DNA of 63,038 bases from Actinomycetes bacterium (GCA_023429565.1 JAEZDJ010000004.1:1-63038); one strand, 5' to 3'. Shown: positions 49,953-59,496, numbered from the stretch's first letter. Notes: a model not told the origin generated them from the sequence alone. A program made the numbers and translations.

Positions 49953-50654
49953 TCAGCTTGAAATGGATTGCCAATCAGACAAGCGGTACCCAACGCCACG
50001 CAGCGTTTGAATGTACTGAGGCTCGCCGGGATCGACTTCGATTCTGTCGCGTAGGCGCTTCACATGCACCGCAACCGTCGAGCTGTTTCCCGATGCCTCA
50101 AGGCCCCAGACCTGTTCATACAGCTCATCACGGCTAAAGACTATCCCTTTGTTTCGAACCAGGAAGAGCAAAAGCTCATATTCCTTGTTCCGAAGATCGA
50201 TTTCCACTCCTTCAAGCTTTACGCTCCGAGTGCCAGTGTCGATCACCAAGGGACCAGCCACAACCCTCTCTCTCCGACGACCCTTGAGACGGGCATAGCG
50301 GTCGAGATGAGCGCGGATCCGCGCAACCAGCACACTCGGGGAAAACGGTTTTTCAATATAATCATCGGCACCGAGTCCCAACCCACGAATCTTGTCCGCA
50401 TCCTCACCACGGGCGGTCACCATGATAATCGGAACATCCATGGCCGCCCGCAGGGTGCGACAAAGCTCCATGCCGCCCAAGCCCGGGAGCATCACATCAA
50501 GCACTACCAGATCAAAATCTTGCGAAAGGGCCAAGCCGAAGCCGCGTGTCCCATCGCTTTCAATCTTCACGCAATACCCCGACGCTTCGAGATAATCACG
50601 TTCAAGAGCGGCTATGGTCGCGTCATCCTCAATGATCAGTATTGCCTGTCCCAT
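49953..50654 (-). CDS. OmpR-family response regulator
   Basis: A 233-residue regulator with a receiver domain (acidic pair in IIEDDATI, phosphoacceptor Asp in DLVVLDVMLPGLGG, Lys in DYIEKPFSP) and a winged-helix DNA-binding domain (VKRLRDRIEVDPGEPQYIQ, LRGVGYRL). The ATG overlaps the kinase gene by 26 bases and has GGAGGAG upstream. It is the partner of the kinase at 50629. Its likely target is the direct repeat before dedA. The phosphate-starvation regulators PhoP/RegX3 are similar in layout, but the signal cannot be read from sequence. Confidence 0.94.
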   Translation of the reverse strand: MGQAILIIEDDATIAALERDYLEASGYCVKIESDGTRGFGLALSQDFDLVVLDVMLPGLGGMELCRTLRAAMDVPIIMVTARGEDADKIRGLGLGADDYIEKPFSPSVLVARIRAHLDRYARLKGRRRERVVAGPLVIDTGTRSVKLEGVEIDLRNKEYELLLFLVRNKGIVFSRDELYEQVWGLEASGNSSTVAVHVKRLRDRIEVDPGEPQYIQTLRGVGYRLSDWQSISS

Positions 50655-52086
50655 CAAAGAACTCCTCCTTCGGCAAGGTCATGGTGACAACAAGCCCCTT
50701 TGGCTCATTTGGCTTTGCACTCACGCTACCGCCCATAAGGCCCAGGGCTCGCTTCACAAAGGCAAGTCCAATACCGCTGCCCTTCTCGGTTTCCTGACGC
50801 GCCTCGTCCGTGCGATAGAACACATCGAAGAGGCTGCGAGCTTCTTCGATTGACACAGCACTGCCTTGGTCGGCGATCTCTATGAAGCATTCTCCTCCTT
50901 CGTCTCCAACAATGACCTGTATCGAGGTGCCCCCATCGCCACCGTACTTCTCGCTGTTGTCGAAGACATTGGTCAGCGCACGCGCCAAGAGATCACGGTC
51001 CGCATAGGCAGACACCGGCAACAGCGAAAGTCGATAGTCAGAGCGGGCGCCGGATTCGCCGTGATGCCCTTGGACGACCCGATTAACTTCAATGTCTATT
51101 CTCAACAATTCAAGCCGCACGGGATACTCGTCCAACCCAAGTTTGGAAAACTCGAAAAGATCGCTCACCAATTTCATGATTTCTTCGGTCTTCGTTGTGA
51201 TTGTTTGCATATACCTTCGGCGCATGGCAGGGGTGTTCGCCACCCCGTCGAGTATTCCTTCTGCGTATCCTTTGATCGAGGTAAGCGGTGATCGAAGGTC
51301 GTGAGATATGTCGGCTATAAGCTGCTTGCGCGACTCTTCCTCACGATGCAGTTTTTCTATCGAAGCCTCCAATCGCCCTGCCATGATGTTGAAGTCGCGG
51401 CAAGCAGGGCCAAACTCGTCGGTTCCCTCATAGGCAATACGGTACGAAAGGTCGCCTCCGCTTAAAGCCCGCAACCCTTCCTCCAGCATTTCAAGAGGTC
51501 TCTTTATTCGCTTTATCAGAAACCGGGAAAGAAATCTACTTGTCAGAAAAACAGATGCCAGCACCGTTAAAAGGACAAGGATAAGAGAGATGACCAAACC
51601 TGCCTTAAGGGTGTCGTATTGCGCCTGCGGCCGAACAGCCCCCCAAAGGCTCAGGGAATATACGACGTCGGCAGACTGCAATGTCGACGTCCGCAATACC
51701 TTGCCACCTGATTCGATCAAACCGCCATCGGGAAGAGAACGCGCAGCCTCTAAAAGAGCATCGTCTTGCACGGATGAATTGTCATGGCCATACACCGTCT
51801 CTTCATCGTGCTTGATGAGAAGCGCCATGTCGGCATCGTTCAGAAACTCGTCCAGTCTGCCAAAACGCTCCTGCCGATCATCGCCGGTTGAGGAGAGGGC
51901 AGTATCCGCCAAAGCGTCAACAACCAGGCCGACTTGCTGAAAATCGGTCCCATCATCGACCTCTGCGCCCAAGAGAGCCGAATTCCATAGTGCATACACG
52001 CAGACAAGCACAACCGCAACCGTCGAGATGGCAGGAACGGCAACCATAAGCACGTTCGAGATAAAAAGCCGCCGACGCAACGTCAC
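50629..52086 (-). CDS. Sensor histidine kinase
   Basis: A 485-residue membrane kinase. Two helices (about 9-32 and 170-195) flank an extracellular sensor of about 135 residues with no recognised domain. A HAMP region follows. The phosphoacceptor His is in ADISHDLRSPLTSIKGYAEG (about 285), and ATPase boxes are NVFDNSEKYGG and GSGIGLAFVKRALGLMGG. The start is GTG 52086 with GGAGGACG upstream; the longer frame to 52131 lacks one. It overlaps the response regulator gene and follows the ABC permease gene by 90 bases. Confidence 0.94.
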   Translation of the reverse strand: MTLRRRLFISNVLMVAVPAISTVAVVLVCVYALWNSALLGAEVDDGTDFQQVGLVVDALADTALSSTGDDRQERFGRLDEFLNDADMALLIKHDEETVYGHDNSSVQDDALLEAARSLPDGGLIESGGKVLRTSTLQSADVVYSLSLWGAVRPQAQYDTLKAGLVISLILVLLTVLASVFLTSRFLSRFLIKRIKRPLEMLEEGLRALSGGDLSYRIAYEGTDEFGPACRDFNIMAGRLEASIEKLHREEESRKQLIADISHDLRSPLTSIKGYAEGILDGVANTPAMRRRYMQTITTKTEEIMKLVSDLFEFSKLGLDEYPVRLELLRIDIEVNRVVQGHHGESGARSDYRLSLLPVSAYADRDLLARALTNVFDNSEKYGGDGGTSIQVIVGDEGGECFIEIADQGSAVSIEEARSLFDVFYRTDEARQETEKGSGIGLAFVKRALGLMGGSVSAKPNEPKGLVVTMTLPKEEFFDGTGNTDH

Positions 52087-52176
52087 GACGTCCTCCAAAG
52101 CCGCAGGCAGACAATAGGACGAGTATAACACCGAGCCTCACGAGGTTCCGCGTCTTCGGCTTCCATCAACATCGGC

Positions 52177-52986
52177 TCAATGCACAGGTTTTTCGCGTAT
52201 TCCCTGATCAAGATAGTATCCGGTATCAGAGAATCGCTTGCGATAGCTATAAAAACACACCATCACGATAGCAAGGGCATTCGCCGCCGACAGCATCAAC
52301 ATGACGACAACTTGATATTTTGCAGCAGTCACCGGATCGGCCCCCGCAAGAATCTGTCCGCCCATCATTCCGGGAATAGTGACGACCCCGGCCGCCGACA
52401 TGGTCGCCAGCACGGGAGTCATGCCCGCCCCCACGGCTGCCTTGAGAGATGGCAAAGCAGCCTCACGAGGCGTCGCTCCCAAGGCAATGAGCGCAAACAT
52501 CTCGTCCGAACGAGCATCGAGATCCGACAGGAGACGGTCAATTGCCACGGCAACCGCAGAGAGGGCGTTGCCTATGATCATGCCAGCTATGGGGATCATC
52601 TGTCGGGCGCTATACCACGGTTCAGCGTGGATCACCCCCTCGACGACGATGAAACCCACAGCGAGGGACGACACAGCCAAAGACATGAATACCCCGAAGG
52701 TCAGGCCGGGAATTCTATTTTTCACTCTCGAAACGGCTATTTGAGTCGCTGCGACAAGCATCAGTGCAAGCACGAGCATGACCAGCCACCACGTCTGCCA
52801 CTCAAACAAAAACTTCAGGAGAATGCCCGCAGCAAGCAGCTGGATGAAGCACCGAACAGACGAGATGACGATGTCTTTCGTTTGTCCCAACTCGAGCTTG
52901 TATGAAATCACCCCGGACACCAGCATGAGAAAGCTGGCGAGCGCCAACTCCACATATCCTATGTCCACTGCGCCTGAACCCATCAT
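52177..52986 (-). CDS. fetB: ABC transporter permease, FetB/UPF0014 family
   Basis: A 269-residue permease of the UPF0014 family with about seven helices. Conserved phrases are SFLMLVSGVISYKLELGQ, SVRCFIQLLAAGILL, AGMIIGNALSAVAVAIDRLL and ALIALGATPREAALPSLKAA. Escherichia coli FetAB exports iron and protects from oxidative stress, and that is the nearest characterised relative. The ATG overlaps the ATPase stop by four bases (ATGA). An ATG one codon later is equally possible. A role in iron or other metal export is inferred from family. Confidence 0.9.
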   Translation of the reverse strand: MMGSGAVDIGYVELALASFLMLVSGVISYKLELGQTKDIVISSVRCFIQLLAAGILLKFLFEWQTWWLVMLVLALMLVAATQIAVSRVKNRIPGLTFGVFMSLAVSSLAVGFIVVEGVIHAEPWYSARQMIPIAGMIIGNALSAVAVAIDRLLSDLDARSDEMFALIALGATPREAALPSLKAAVGAGMTPVLATMSAAGVVTIPGMMGGQILAGADPVTAAKYQVVVMLMLSAANALAIVMVCFYSYRKRFSDTGYYLDQGIREKPVH

Positions 52987-53711
52987 CGATATTCCTCCTG
53001 AAACCTGCCAGGGGTCTTTGCCGATGCTTCCACAGGGAGAGGCCCGTTCTTTGCGTAGGTCAAGTTCCCCTCATGCAACGTGAACACCCCTTCTGCCAAG
53101 CCGTCAAAACCGCGATGCCTGATTCTCAGGCACGTCACTTCCTCCGTCACAATCCGCGCAGTCAACGCGCTTATTGCCTGCGAGGTATCGTTGTCAAGAG
53201 CAGCATCGACCTCGTCCAGCAGCAAAACTTTCGGTCGGCAAGCAAAGACCCGCAAAAGAGATATCCTGGCGGCTTGCCCTCCCGACAACCGTGCAACATC
53301 GTTCGAAAGCCGGAGGTCGTCAAGATCCGCTTTCCTGAGAAGCGCACAAAGCTCGTCCCGATTGGGTGCTTCATTGTGGGCATGAGCAGCCAATGTCCAC
53401 GGAAGGAGGAGATTCTCTTCGACCGTCCCCGGAAACAAGGCCGTTTTCTGAGGAACAAGACACACGTTTCGACGCCATTGCTGGGGCGACATTCGAGAAG
53501 AAGGGACGCCTTCAAGAAGCAATTCACCTGTTTCGCGACTCAAAAGGAGGGCGCAGGCGCGCAGCAAAGTCGATTTGCCTGATCCGGACTTTCCCACAAG
53601 ATCGTATATTTTCGCCCTCTCAAGGGCGATGTCCGCCTTGGACACCACGGGATGACACATTCCCTCTCGACGATACGACACCGTCAACGATCTTGCCTCA
53701 AACAAAGCCAT
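52983..53711 (-). CDS. fetA: ABC transporter ATPase, FetA-like
   Basis: A 242-residue ATPase coupled to the permease above. Walker A is GKSGSGKSTLLR, the Q-loop is LVPQKTALFPG, the signature is ARLSGGQAARISLLR and Walker B is VLLLDEVDAALD, a variant of the usual LDEPT. The switch-histidine region reads LRIRHRG, again unusual. The ATG 53711 has GGGAG upstream; the longer frame to 53810 has no family counterpart. It is the first gene of the minus-strand block fetA-fetB-kinase-regulator-dedA-PAP2. Confidence 0.88.
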   Translation of the reverse strand: MALFEARSLTVSYRREGMCHPVVSKADIALERAKIYDLVGKSGSGKSTLLRACALLLSRETGELLLEGVPSSRMSPQQWRRNVCLVPQKTALFPGTVEENLLLPWTLAAHAHNEAPNRDELCALLRKADLDDLRLSNDVARLSGGQAARISLLRVFACRPKVLLLDEVDAALDNDTSQAISALTARIVTEEVTCLRIRHRGFDGLAEGVFTLHEGNLTYAKNGPLPVEASAKTPGRFQEEYR

Positions 53712-54000
53712 GGACTCGTTCTCCCTTTTCGCATGCATCACAAGAACGGGGACAAGTATACCACCCTCGACCGAACGGCCCCCCCAAGCCACGTTGCTTT
53801 CGCGAGGCAAAAAAGTTCTGGCTCACCGTCCAAAACTTCGATTCGAAATCCGAGCAAGACGGCAAGAAAGGTCTTCGAGTCGATAGATGCGAACAGAAAA
53901 GCTCCCCAGCAGCAACTCCCACCCAAAATCGGTTTGTCCCACGACCACAGTGCTGAATGCAGTATCATCCGCACAGGGAGATTTTCAGGAGGGAGGCCGA

Positions 54001-55518
54001 ATGGTCGAGTCGGATACAAAGTCGTATGCCGCCATCGTCAGACACGAGATCCGACACGAGTCTACCTCGTGGATCGCATTCTCTCTCTTGCTGGCATGGA
54101 TGTTCGGCCTGTACTGGAGCGACCTCCTGGTGTCGAGCCCCTCCACGCCCGCTCTCGATTTCCTCGACATGCGGGCATGGTGGCTCGGCACCGAGGCAGT
54201 CGCGCTCGCTTGTCTCCGGCTCTTTGCCTCGCCCGCAATCAAACATGCCTCAATCCTCACAGTCGTGGGAGGAACGCTGCTGTTTGCAGGAACCTTGATG
54301 ATCCTCTTTGGACCCTCGGGAGAGACGTCCCTGCCCGTCGCCCTCGTCGGAATATTCTTCACCGGCATAGGGAGCGCCGTGCTCCTGCTTTGGTCTGGAG
54401 TGGATTTTGCGCGCAGGGGATCCAGGGCCCTTCTCGTCGATGTCGCACTCGCCCTGCTCGTGGCATCTGCGCTCGACACGGTGCTTGCACTGCTCCCCCA
54501 CGAGGCCCGATCCCTGTTTGTGGTGCTGCTGCCCGTGGCAAGCGTCAGCTTTCTCATGTTGGCGCAAAAAAAGGCACCGATTCCCTCCAGCCTCGGGAGC
54601 GTCCCCACCGCCCACAAAGCTCCCCAACTTAGCATTGTCCGCATGGTCGCGCTGCCGCTCGTCGTCGGCCTTGCCTATGGGCTTCTGCAGCGTTTAACCA
54701 GAGACGCCTATGTGGCCGGCCCCGTGGAAACCAATGTCGTGACCATCCTCTCCTTTCTCGCATCGGCAATCGTCATCGCCCTGGCTGCGCTCTTCCTCAC
54801 CTCACGCAAGCTCGTGCAGCTTGTGTGCTTTGCGGCGATTCCCCTCATCGGCGTCGCATTCGTGATGCTTCCCCTGTTCTCGAATTCGCGAGATGCCGTT
54901 CAAGCTGTCTGCATCGTCGGATTCAACAGCTTTTACTTTATGGTGTGGGCGCTCTGGGCGGAAAGCCACGAGGGAGAGCCTGCACCCATCCGAAGCTTCA
55001 TGCTCGGACTCTTCGTGCTGGTGGCTTCGGAGTCCCTAGGATCCCTTCTGGGCGCTCCCGTTGCCTTGGCCGCACAGGAATCGACCTCCACGCTCGCCAT
55101 CGTATCGCTCGTCACGGTATACGTTTTGCTGATGGCTGGCATATTTGCGTTCAACCGTTCGGCATGGGTCGACCAAGATGACCCATTGCCAGCAGACAAC
55201 GAGGCATCGCCGTCAGCCTCCTCAAATTCGGAACAGCCCAAATCGGCCGAGACCCCGCTCTGGCAAAAGAAGGCCGAGGACGCTGGGCTCTCCGCCCGCG
55301 AGACCGAGGTGTTCGAGCTGCTGGCACGAGGACGAAACCGCGACTACATCTCAAAGACGCTGTTCATCTCAAGCAACACCACCCGAACCCACATGAAGAG
55401 CATCTATCGAAAGCTTGACGTTCATTCCCACCAGGAGCTCATAGATCTCTTGGAGCCGCTTCAAGAACAAAAGGAAGGGCTGCCCGAAACCGGACAGCCC
55501 GACGATCTTTCTCAGTGA
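54001..55518 (+). CDS. Membrane-embedded LuxR-type regulator (fourth)
   Basis: A 505-residue protein with about twelve membrane helices (about 22-380), an acidic linker and a LuxR helix-turn-helix (about 428-495). The latter reads LSARETEVFELLARGRNRDY, then ISSNTTRTHMKSIYRKLDVHSHQELIDLL. The ATG has GGAGGGAGG upstream. Unlike the other three it converges with its neighbouring FAD reductase (17 bases between stops) and does not face its promoter, so regulation of that gene is less certain. It is divergent from fetA. Confidence 0.88.
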   Translation: MVESDTKSYAAIVRHEIRHESTSWIAFSLLLAWMFGLYWSDLLVSSPSTPALDFLDMRAWWLGTEAVALACLRLFASPAIKHASILTVVGGTLLFAGTLMILFGPSGETSLPVALVGIFFTGIGSAVLLLWSGVDFARRGSRALLVDVALALLVASALDTVLALLPHEARSLFVVLLPVASVSFLMLAQKKAPIPSSLGSVPTAHKAPQLSIVRMVALPLVVGLAYGLLQRLTRDAYVAGPVETNVVTILSFLASAIVIALAALFLTSRKLVQLVCFAAIPLIGVAFVMLPLFSNSRDAVQAVCIVGFNSFYFMVWALWAESHEGEPAPIRSFMLGLFVLVASESLGSLLGAPVALAAQESTSTLAIVSLVTVYVLLMAGIFAFNRSAWVDQDDPLPADNEASPSASSNSEQPKSAETPLWQKKAEDAGLSARETEVFELLARGRNRDYISKTLFISSNTTRTHMKSIYRKLDVHSHQELIDLLEPLQEQKEGLPETGQPDDLSQ

Positions 55519-55535
55519 ACGCGTGCAGCTCCGCG

Positions 55536-57086
55536 CTACTTCTCGGTCTCGGAAAGAGCGTTCTCCCCTGCACTCCTGCCAAAAACCAGCGTTGACAGTA
55601 TCCCCGTGCCCGTACCGGGGTAATAAGAACCCATAAATCCACCGGCAACCTGACCCGCAGCGTACAGATGGGAAATGGGATCGCCCTCCGTATCCAGCAC
55701 CTGGGCCTTAGTGTTGATCTTCAGCCCGCCCAATGCTCCAAGGCTGTAGTCATAGCTCCTCGTCGCATAATAGGGAGGGGTGTCGATAGTCTCAAGCCCA
55801 CAGGCACGCGTCGGGAACTGGCTGTCTTTCTTTTCCGCAGTAGCCATATCGGCATTCCACGTGGCAAGAGCCGCTTCGAGGTTTCCGGCGGGAACGCCGA
55901 TCTTCGCCGCAAGTTCCGCAATCGTGTCGGCCATCAGCACGCTGCCATCGGCGATCTCTTTCGAGAAGTCATCGCTCATGGGGCTCACACCTCCGACAAC
56001 AGCTCCGGTCAAGGCAGCCGCCTTCGCATCAAAGACGCCCCATGCAACATGGTTTTCCTGGGCGAATATTTGCCGGAGGACCCACGCGTAATGATCTGAC
56101 TCGCTCACAAACCGACGTCCGTACGTGTTCACCAAAATACCAGGAACTTCGGGGACGCCAGGGAGCGTCGGCGTGCCTCCGATGTTGTTCGACAGACCGA
56201 TGAAGCCGCCCATTCCGGTCAAGTCAGCACCCACTGCCATGCCCATGCGCAGCCCGTCACCCTGATTTGTGGGAGCCGTCAGAGCACGGCCGTCCTTCAG
56301 CGTCTGGACCATATGATGGCTGAATGCTTTGGCGAATTCTTCGCTGCGATCGTAACTGCAGGTGGCAAGGATGGTTGCCTTCTTGCCATGATAGCGTTTT
56401 CCATCATCGGCAACGACACCCGTGACCGTGCCATCCTCCGCTTGCACCAACTGCTCAGCCGCAGTGCTGTAGACAAATTCTACGTTTGCCTCTTCGGCCG
56501 CCTTAAGCAGGGCAGCTACGTGAGCCTGACCATACATGAGGTCATTCTCATCGCTTCCCGCAAGGTGAATGCGCGGAGCGATCAGGTCCTGATCGACATA
56601 GGGTATCGTGCCGTTGCCGTACACGACCTGGTAGACAATTCCCAAGTCTTTCATGAACTCGATGCAGTCAGGTGCCTGCTCGCACGCATAGCGCACGATA
56701 TCCTCGTCCAGCTGACCCTCACCACATTGGAGATAGTATTCCGCATGCTTCTCCGGCGTGTCGTCCGAGACTCCAGCGAACTGCTTTTGCTCCTCGGTTC
56801 CCGCCGCCTGAATGACTCCCGACGAATTGGCGGTATTTCCACCCGCCTGCGTTGCGGCCTCCAAAACCGTGACCGAGGCTCCTTGCCGTGCGGCGGTCAC
56901 TGCCGCAGCCAGCCCAGCTCCGCCGGCACCGATGATGAGAACATCCGATTCCTGGTCCCATGACCCAGATTCGGAAGCCTTGCCCGACCCACTTGGCGCA
57001 CAGCCGGCCAAGCCCCATGCAGCCAGAGAAGCTGCCGTCACTCCCGCTCCGGCGAGAAAGCTTCTTCTTGTTACCCGTGATTCCAT
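55536..57086 (-). CDS. Tat-exported FAD-binding fumarate-reductase-like protein (third)
   Basis: A 516-residue flavoprotein with a Tat signal (TRRSFLAGAGVTAASLAAW), lipobox (LAGC), FAD motif DVLIIGAGGAGLAAAVTAA (about residue 49) and C-terminal FAD segment (HLYAAGQVAGGFMGSYYPG). No FMN-binding domain or cytochrome is attached. The ATG has GGAGGG upstream; the longer frame to 57125 hides the Tat motif. It is divergent from tetR, and several palindromes lie between them. Substrate unknown. Confidence 0.9.
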   Translation of the reverse strand: MESRVTRRSFLAGAGVTAASLAAWGLAGCAPSGSGKASESGSWDQESDVLIIGAGGAGLAAAVTAARQGASVTVLEAATQAGGNTANSSGVIQAAGTEEQKQFAGVSDDTPEKHAEYYLQCGEGQLDEDIVRYACEQAPDCIEFMKDLGIVYQVVYGNGTIPYVDQDLIAPRIHLAGSDENDLMYGQAHVAALLKAAEEANVEFVYSTAAEQLVQAEDGTVTGVVADDGKRYHGKKATILATCSYDRSEEFAKAFSHHMVQTLKDGRALTAPTNQGDGLRMGMAVGADLTGMGGFIGLSNNIGGTPTLPGVPEVPGILVNTYGRRFVSESDHYAWVLRQIFAQENHVAWGVFDAKAAALTGAVVGGVSPMSDDFSKEIADGSVLMADTIAELAAKIGVPAGNLEAALATWNADMATAEKKDSQFPTRACGLETIDTPPYYATRSYDYSLGALGGLKINTKAQVLDTEGDPISHLYAAGQVAGGFMGSYYPGTGTGILSTLVFGRSAGENALSETEK

Positions 57087-57131
57087 TTTTCCCTCCAACC
57101 TTGTTGCGCTTACTGAAAATCGCATGGCGCG

Positions 57132-57277
57132 ATAGTGCGCACTATAGGGAGAAACGCCCTTTCAGCAATCACATCGGCGATGTGAAAAGCGATGTGAATT
57201 GTTCTTGAGACCCGCAGAAATGAAGATTTAAATCTTCATGTACATTTGTACATGTACTGATGTACACTTTCTATAAA
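57132..57277. promoter_or_regulatory. Divergent control region of the FAD reductase and tetR, rich in palindromes
   Basis: Four distinct elements are visible. ATAGTGCGCACTAT (57132-57145) is a perfect palindrome overlapping a TATAGT box facing the reductase. CACATC-GGC-GATGTG spans 57170-57184. ATGAAGATTTAAATCTTCAT (57220-57239) is a perfect 20-base palindrome. TGTACA occurs at 57239, 57247 and 57261, with TGTACT at 57253. The last group lies just upstream of TATAAA (57272-57277), the likely tetR -10 box, and probably holds the TetR operator. Confidence 0.6.
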
Positions 57278-57300
57278 CCACTCGGAGAAAGGGAGCTTCC

Positions 57301-57885
57301 ATGGCCCAGGACGAAACCGACCAACCCGCAAAGAAGCGCGATCCCGAAGGACGCAGGAGGCAAATCGCCGAAGCGGCCGCCCAGTTGCTCATGCAAGAGG
57401 GCTCGGCAAAATTCACCCATCGACGTGTCGCGGAATTGGCCGGCGTGCCTCTTGGATCGACCACGCAGCACTTCGCCACCCTTGACGACCTGAAGCGAGC
57501 CGGACTGGAACGCGTGGCCGTCTTGATCGAGGAGGGGTTCGACGAAGCGCTTGAAGCTGTTCATGCCGAAGGGGGCGATGTGCCGACCATCGCCCATTCG
57601 CTGCATCGCTATCTTGCAGACACCGACCAAGTACGCGCCGACACCTCTCTCTATGCCGTTGCAATCAACGATCCTGAAGTACGCCCCCTGGCTGTGAGAG
57701 CCTTTGAGAAATTCGTTGATGGCCTAGGAGTCTATGTCGGCGCCGAACGGGCGCGAATGCTCGCCGTGTTTATTGATGGGGCTTCTCTGTATGCCTGCCT
57801 TCATGGCGAGGCACTTGAAGAGGACGCGCTCATTCGCACCATACACGCCCTCATGGGCATTGACCCTCAGACAACAGAAGGATAG
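57301..57885 (+). CDS. TetR-family regulator of the adjacent efflux pump
   Basis: A 194-residue repressor with an N-terminal helix-turn-helix (RRRQIAEAAAQLLMQEGSAK, THRRVAELAGVPLGSTTQHF, about residues 19-62) and a helical ligand-binding domain. The ATG has AGAAAGGGAG upstream. It precedes the QacA-like efflux gene by six bases, so it is a typical local repressor of a drug pump. Its likely operator is the TGTACA array at 57239-57266. It might also affect the divergent FAD reductase. Confidence 0.92.
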   Translation: MAQDETDQPAKKRDPEGRRRQIAEAAAQLLMQEGSAKFTHRRVAELAGVPLGSTTQHFATLDDLKRAGLERVAVLIEEGFDEALEAVHAEGGDVPTIAHSLHRYLADTDQVRADTSLYAVAINDPEVRPLAVRAFEKFVDGLGVYVGAERARMLAVFIDGASLYACLHGEALEEDALIRTIHALMGIDPQTTEG

Positions 57886-57891
57886 AACTTC

Positions 57892-59448
57892 ATGACATCC
57901 GCAATTCAACCAGAAAGCCGCGTGCCGGCCCTCTCCAAAAAAAGGCGCTGGGCTTCACTGGTGGTTCTTTCATTCAGCCTCTTCGTGGTTTCCATAGACA
58001 TGACGGTGCTCAACGTTGCACTTCCTGATTTGACCGCCGACCTCCAGCCGACGTCAGACCAACAGCTTTGGATCATCGACATTTACTCCCTAGTATTGGC
58101 CGGATTGCTGGTCTCGGCAAGTTCCCTTTCGGACCGCTGGGGACGGAAGAAGATGCTGCTTGCCGGTTATCTGGTCTTTGGCGGAGGGTCGATGCTCATC
58201 GTGCTTGCCAACTCCACCGACGCAGTCATCGCCATCAGAGCCCTCCTCGGCATAGGAGGGGCCATGATCATGCCCACAACCCTTTCAATGGTGAGGAGCA
58301 TTTTCCAGAATCCTCGGGAGAGGGCCACCGCACTTGCCGTGTGGTCGGCCATATCGGGATTGGGAATGGCAATCGGCCCCATCATCGGCGGCTTTCTTTT
58401 GGAGCATTTCAGCTGGCATGCGGCTTTTCTCGTCAATGCGCCGCTCATGATCGCGACGTTCGTTGCAGGATTGTTCATTCTGCCCGAGGTGCGCGTGAAG
58501 AATCCGGGGCGATGGGATGCCTTGGCTGCGGTCGTTTCCATGGCTGGCATGGTCTCGCTCATGTGGGGCATCAAGCATCTCGCGGCGGAAATGTCTCTCA
58601 CCGATCCACTAGGGCTCGGTGCTTTGTTCGCCGGCATCGCGCTCATGGCCTTCTTCGTCATCCGATGCGCGCGATCCGCAGAACCCCTTCTCGACGTGCG
58701 CCTCTTCAAGAGCAAGCCCTTCACCGCAGGCATTGTGGCCGCCCTGGGATCCATGTTCGCCATGGCAGCGCTTCTTTTCTTGCTCACCCAATGGTTGCAG
58801 CTCGTCGAGGGCTACGGACCGCTTGAGTCAGGAGTGCGGTTGGTGCCCATGGCGGTGGCCAGCCTGGTTTCCGCCAGCGTCGCCCCCTTCCTCGCAGCGC
58901 GCCTGGGCACACGCCGCGTGATGGTCGCAGGGTTGCTCATTTCCGCAGCAGGCATGCTCATGCTTGTGTTGTTTCGAGACCACCTCACCTACGCCCCCGT
59001 CGCCCTTTCGAGCTCCCTGGTTGGTATGGGGACCGGCGTTTTGGCCATCGGGTCGGCGCTCATCATGCTGGAAACGCCTGTCGAGAAAGCGGCAAGTGCT
59101 GCAGCGTTTGAGGAAGTCGCCTATGATCTGGGCAATGTGGCGGGAGTCGCCATATTGGGAAGCATTGCGTCCATCGTCTATCGTTTGGGACTCGATCCCT
59201 TGGTCCTCGCCTCATCCGGCCTCGATGAGTCATCCGTCGAGGCCGCTCGACAGTCATTCGCCGCGGCAGCCGCCATAGCCAAGCAGACCGGTGTCGAGGA
59301 GCTCATGCGAGAAGGCACGCTTTCGTTCAATGAGTCCATCGTGCTCACCAGTTTCATCGGAGGATTGATCATGGTGGCAGTTGCCTTTGCCGTTGCGCGC
59401 CTCGTCCCCAAGGACATGGACATCACCCAATCGGATCAGAAGAACTGA
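57892..59448 (+). CDS. QacA/EmrB-type 14-helix MFS drug efflux pump
   Basis: A 518-residue DHA2-family proton antiporter for hydrophobic cations or drugs. The family motif in helix 1 is SIDMTVLNVALPDLTADLQ, motif A is SDRWGRKKMLLAGY, and motif C-like Gly-rich sequence is AISGLGMAIGPIIGG. Fourteen hydrophobic segments are present. The ATG lies six bases after the tetR stop, with GAAGGATAG as ribosome site, so both are one operon. It ends near a hairpin at 59497-59524. Specific drug is not predictable. Confidence 0.93.
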   Translation: MTSAIQPESRVPALSKKRRWASLVVLSFSLFVVSIDMTVLNVALPDLTADLQPTSDQQLWIIDIYSLVLAGLLVSASSLSDRWGRKKMLLAGYLVFGGGSMLIVLANSTDAVIAIRALLGIGGAMIMPTTLSMVRSIFQNPRERATALAVWSAISGLGMAIGPIIGGFLLEHFSWHAAFLVNAPLMIATFVAGLFILPEVRVKNPGRWDALAAVVSMAGMVSLMWGIKHLAAEMSLTDPLGLGALFAGIALMAFFVIRCARSAEPLLDVRLFKSKPFTAGIVAALGSMFAMAALLFLLTQWLQLVEGYGPLESGVRLVPMAVASLVSASVAPFLAARLGTRRVMVAGLLISAAGMLMLVLFRDHLTYAPVALSSSLVGMGTGVLAIGSALIMLETPVEKAASAAAFEEVAYDLGNVAGVAILGSIASIVYRLGLDPLVLASSGLDESSVEAARQSFAAAAAIAKQTGVEELMREGTLSFNESIVLTSFIGGLIMVAVAFAVARLVPKDMDITQSDQKN

Positions 59449-59496
59449 GGAACGGCGTTTCGCGGACTGCATCAACGCCCGTTTTCCGAGCCCGGG

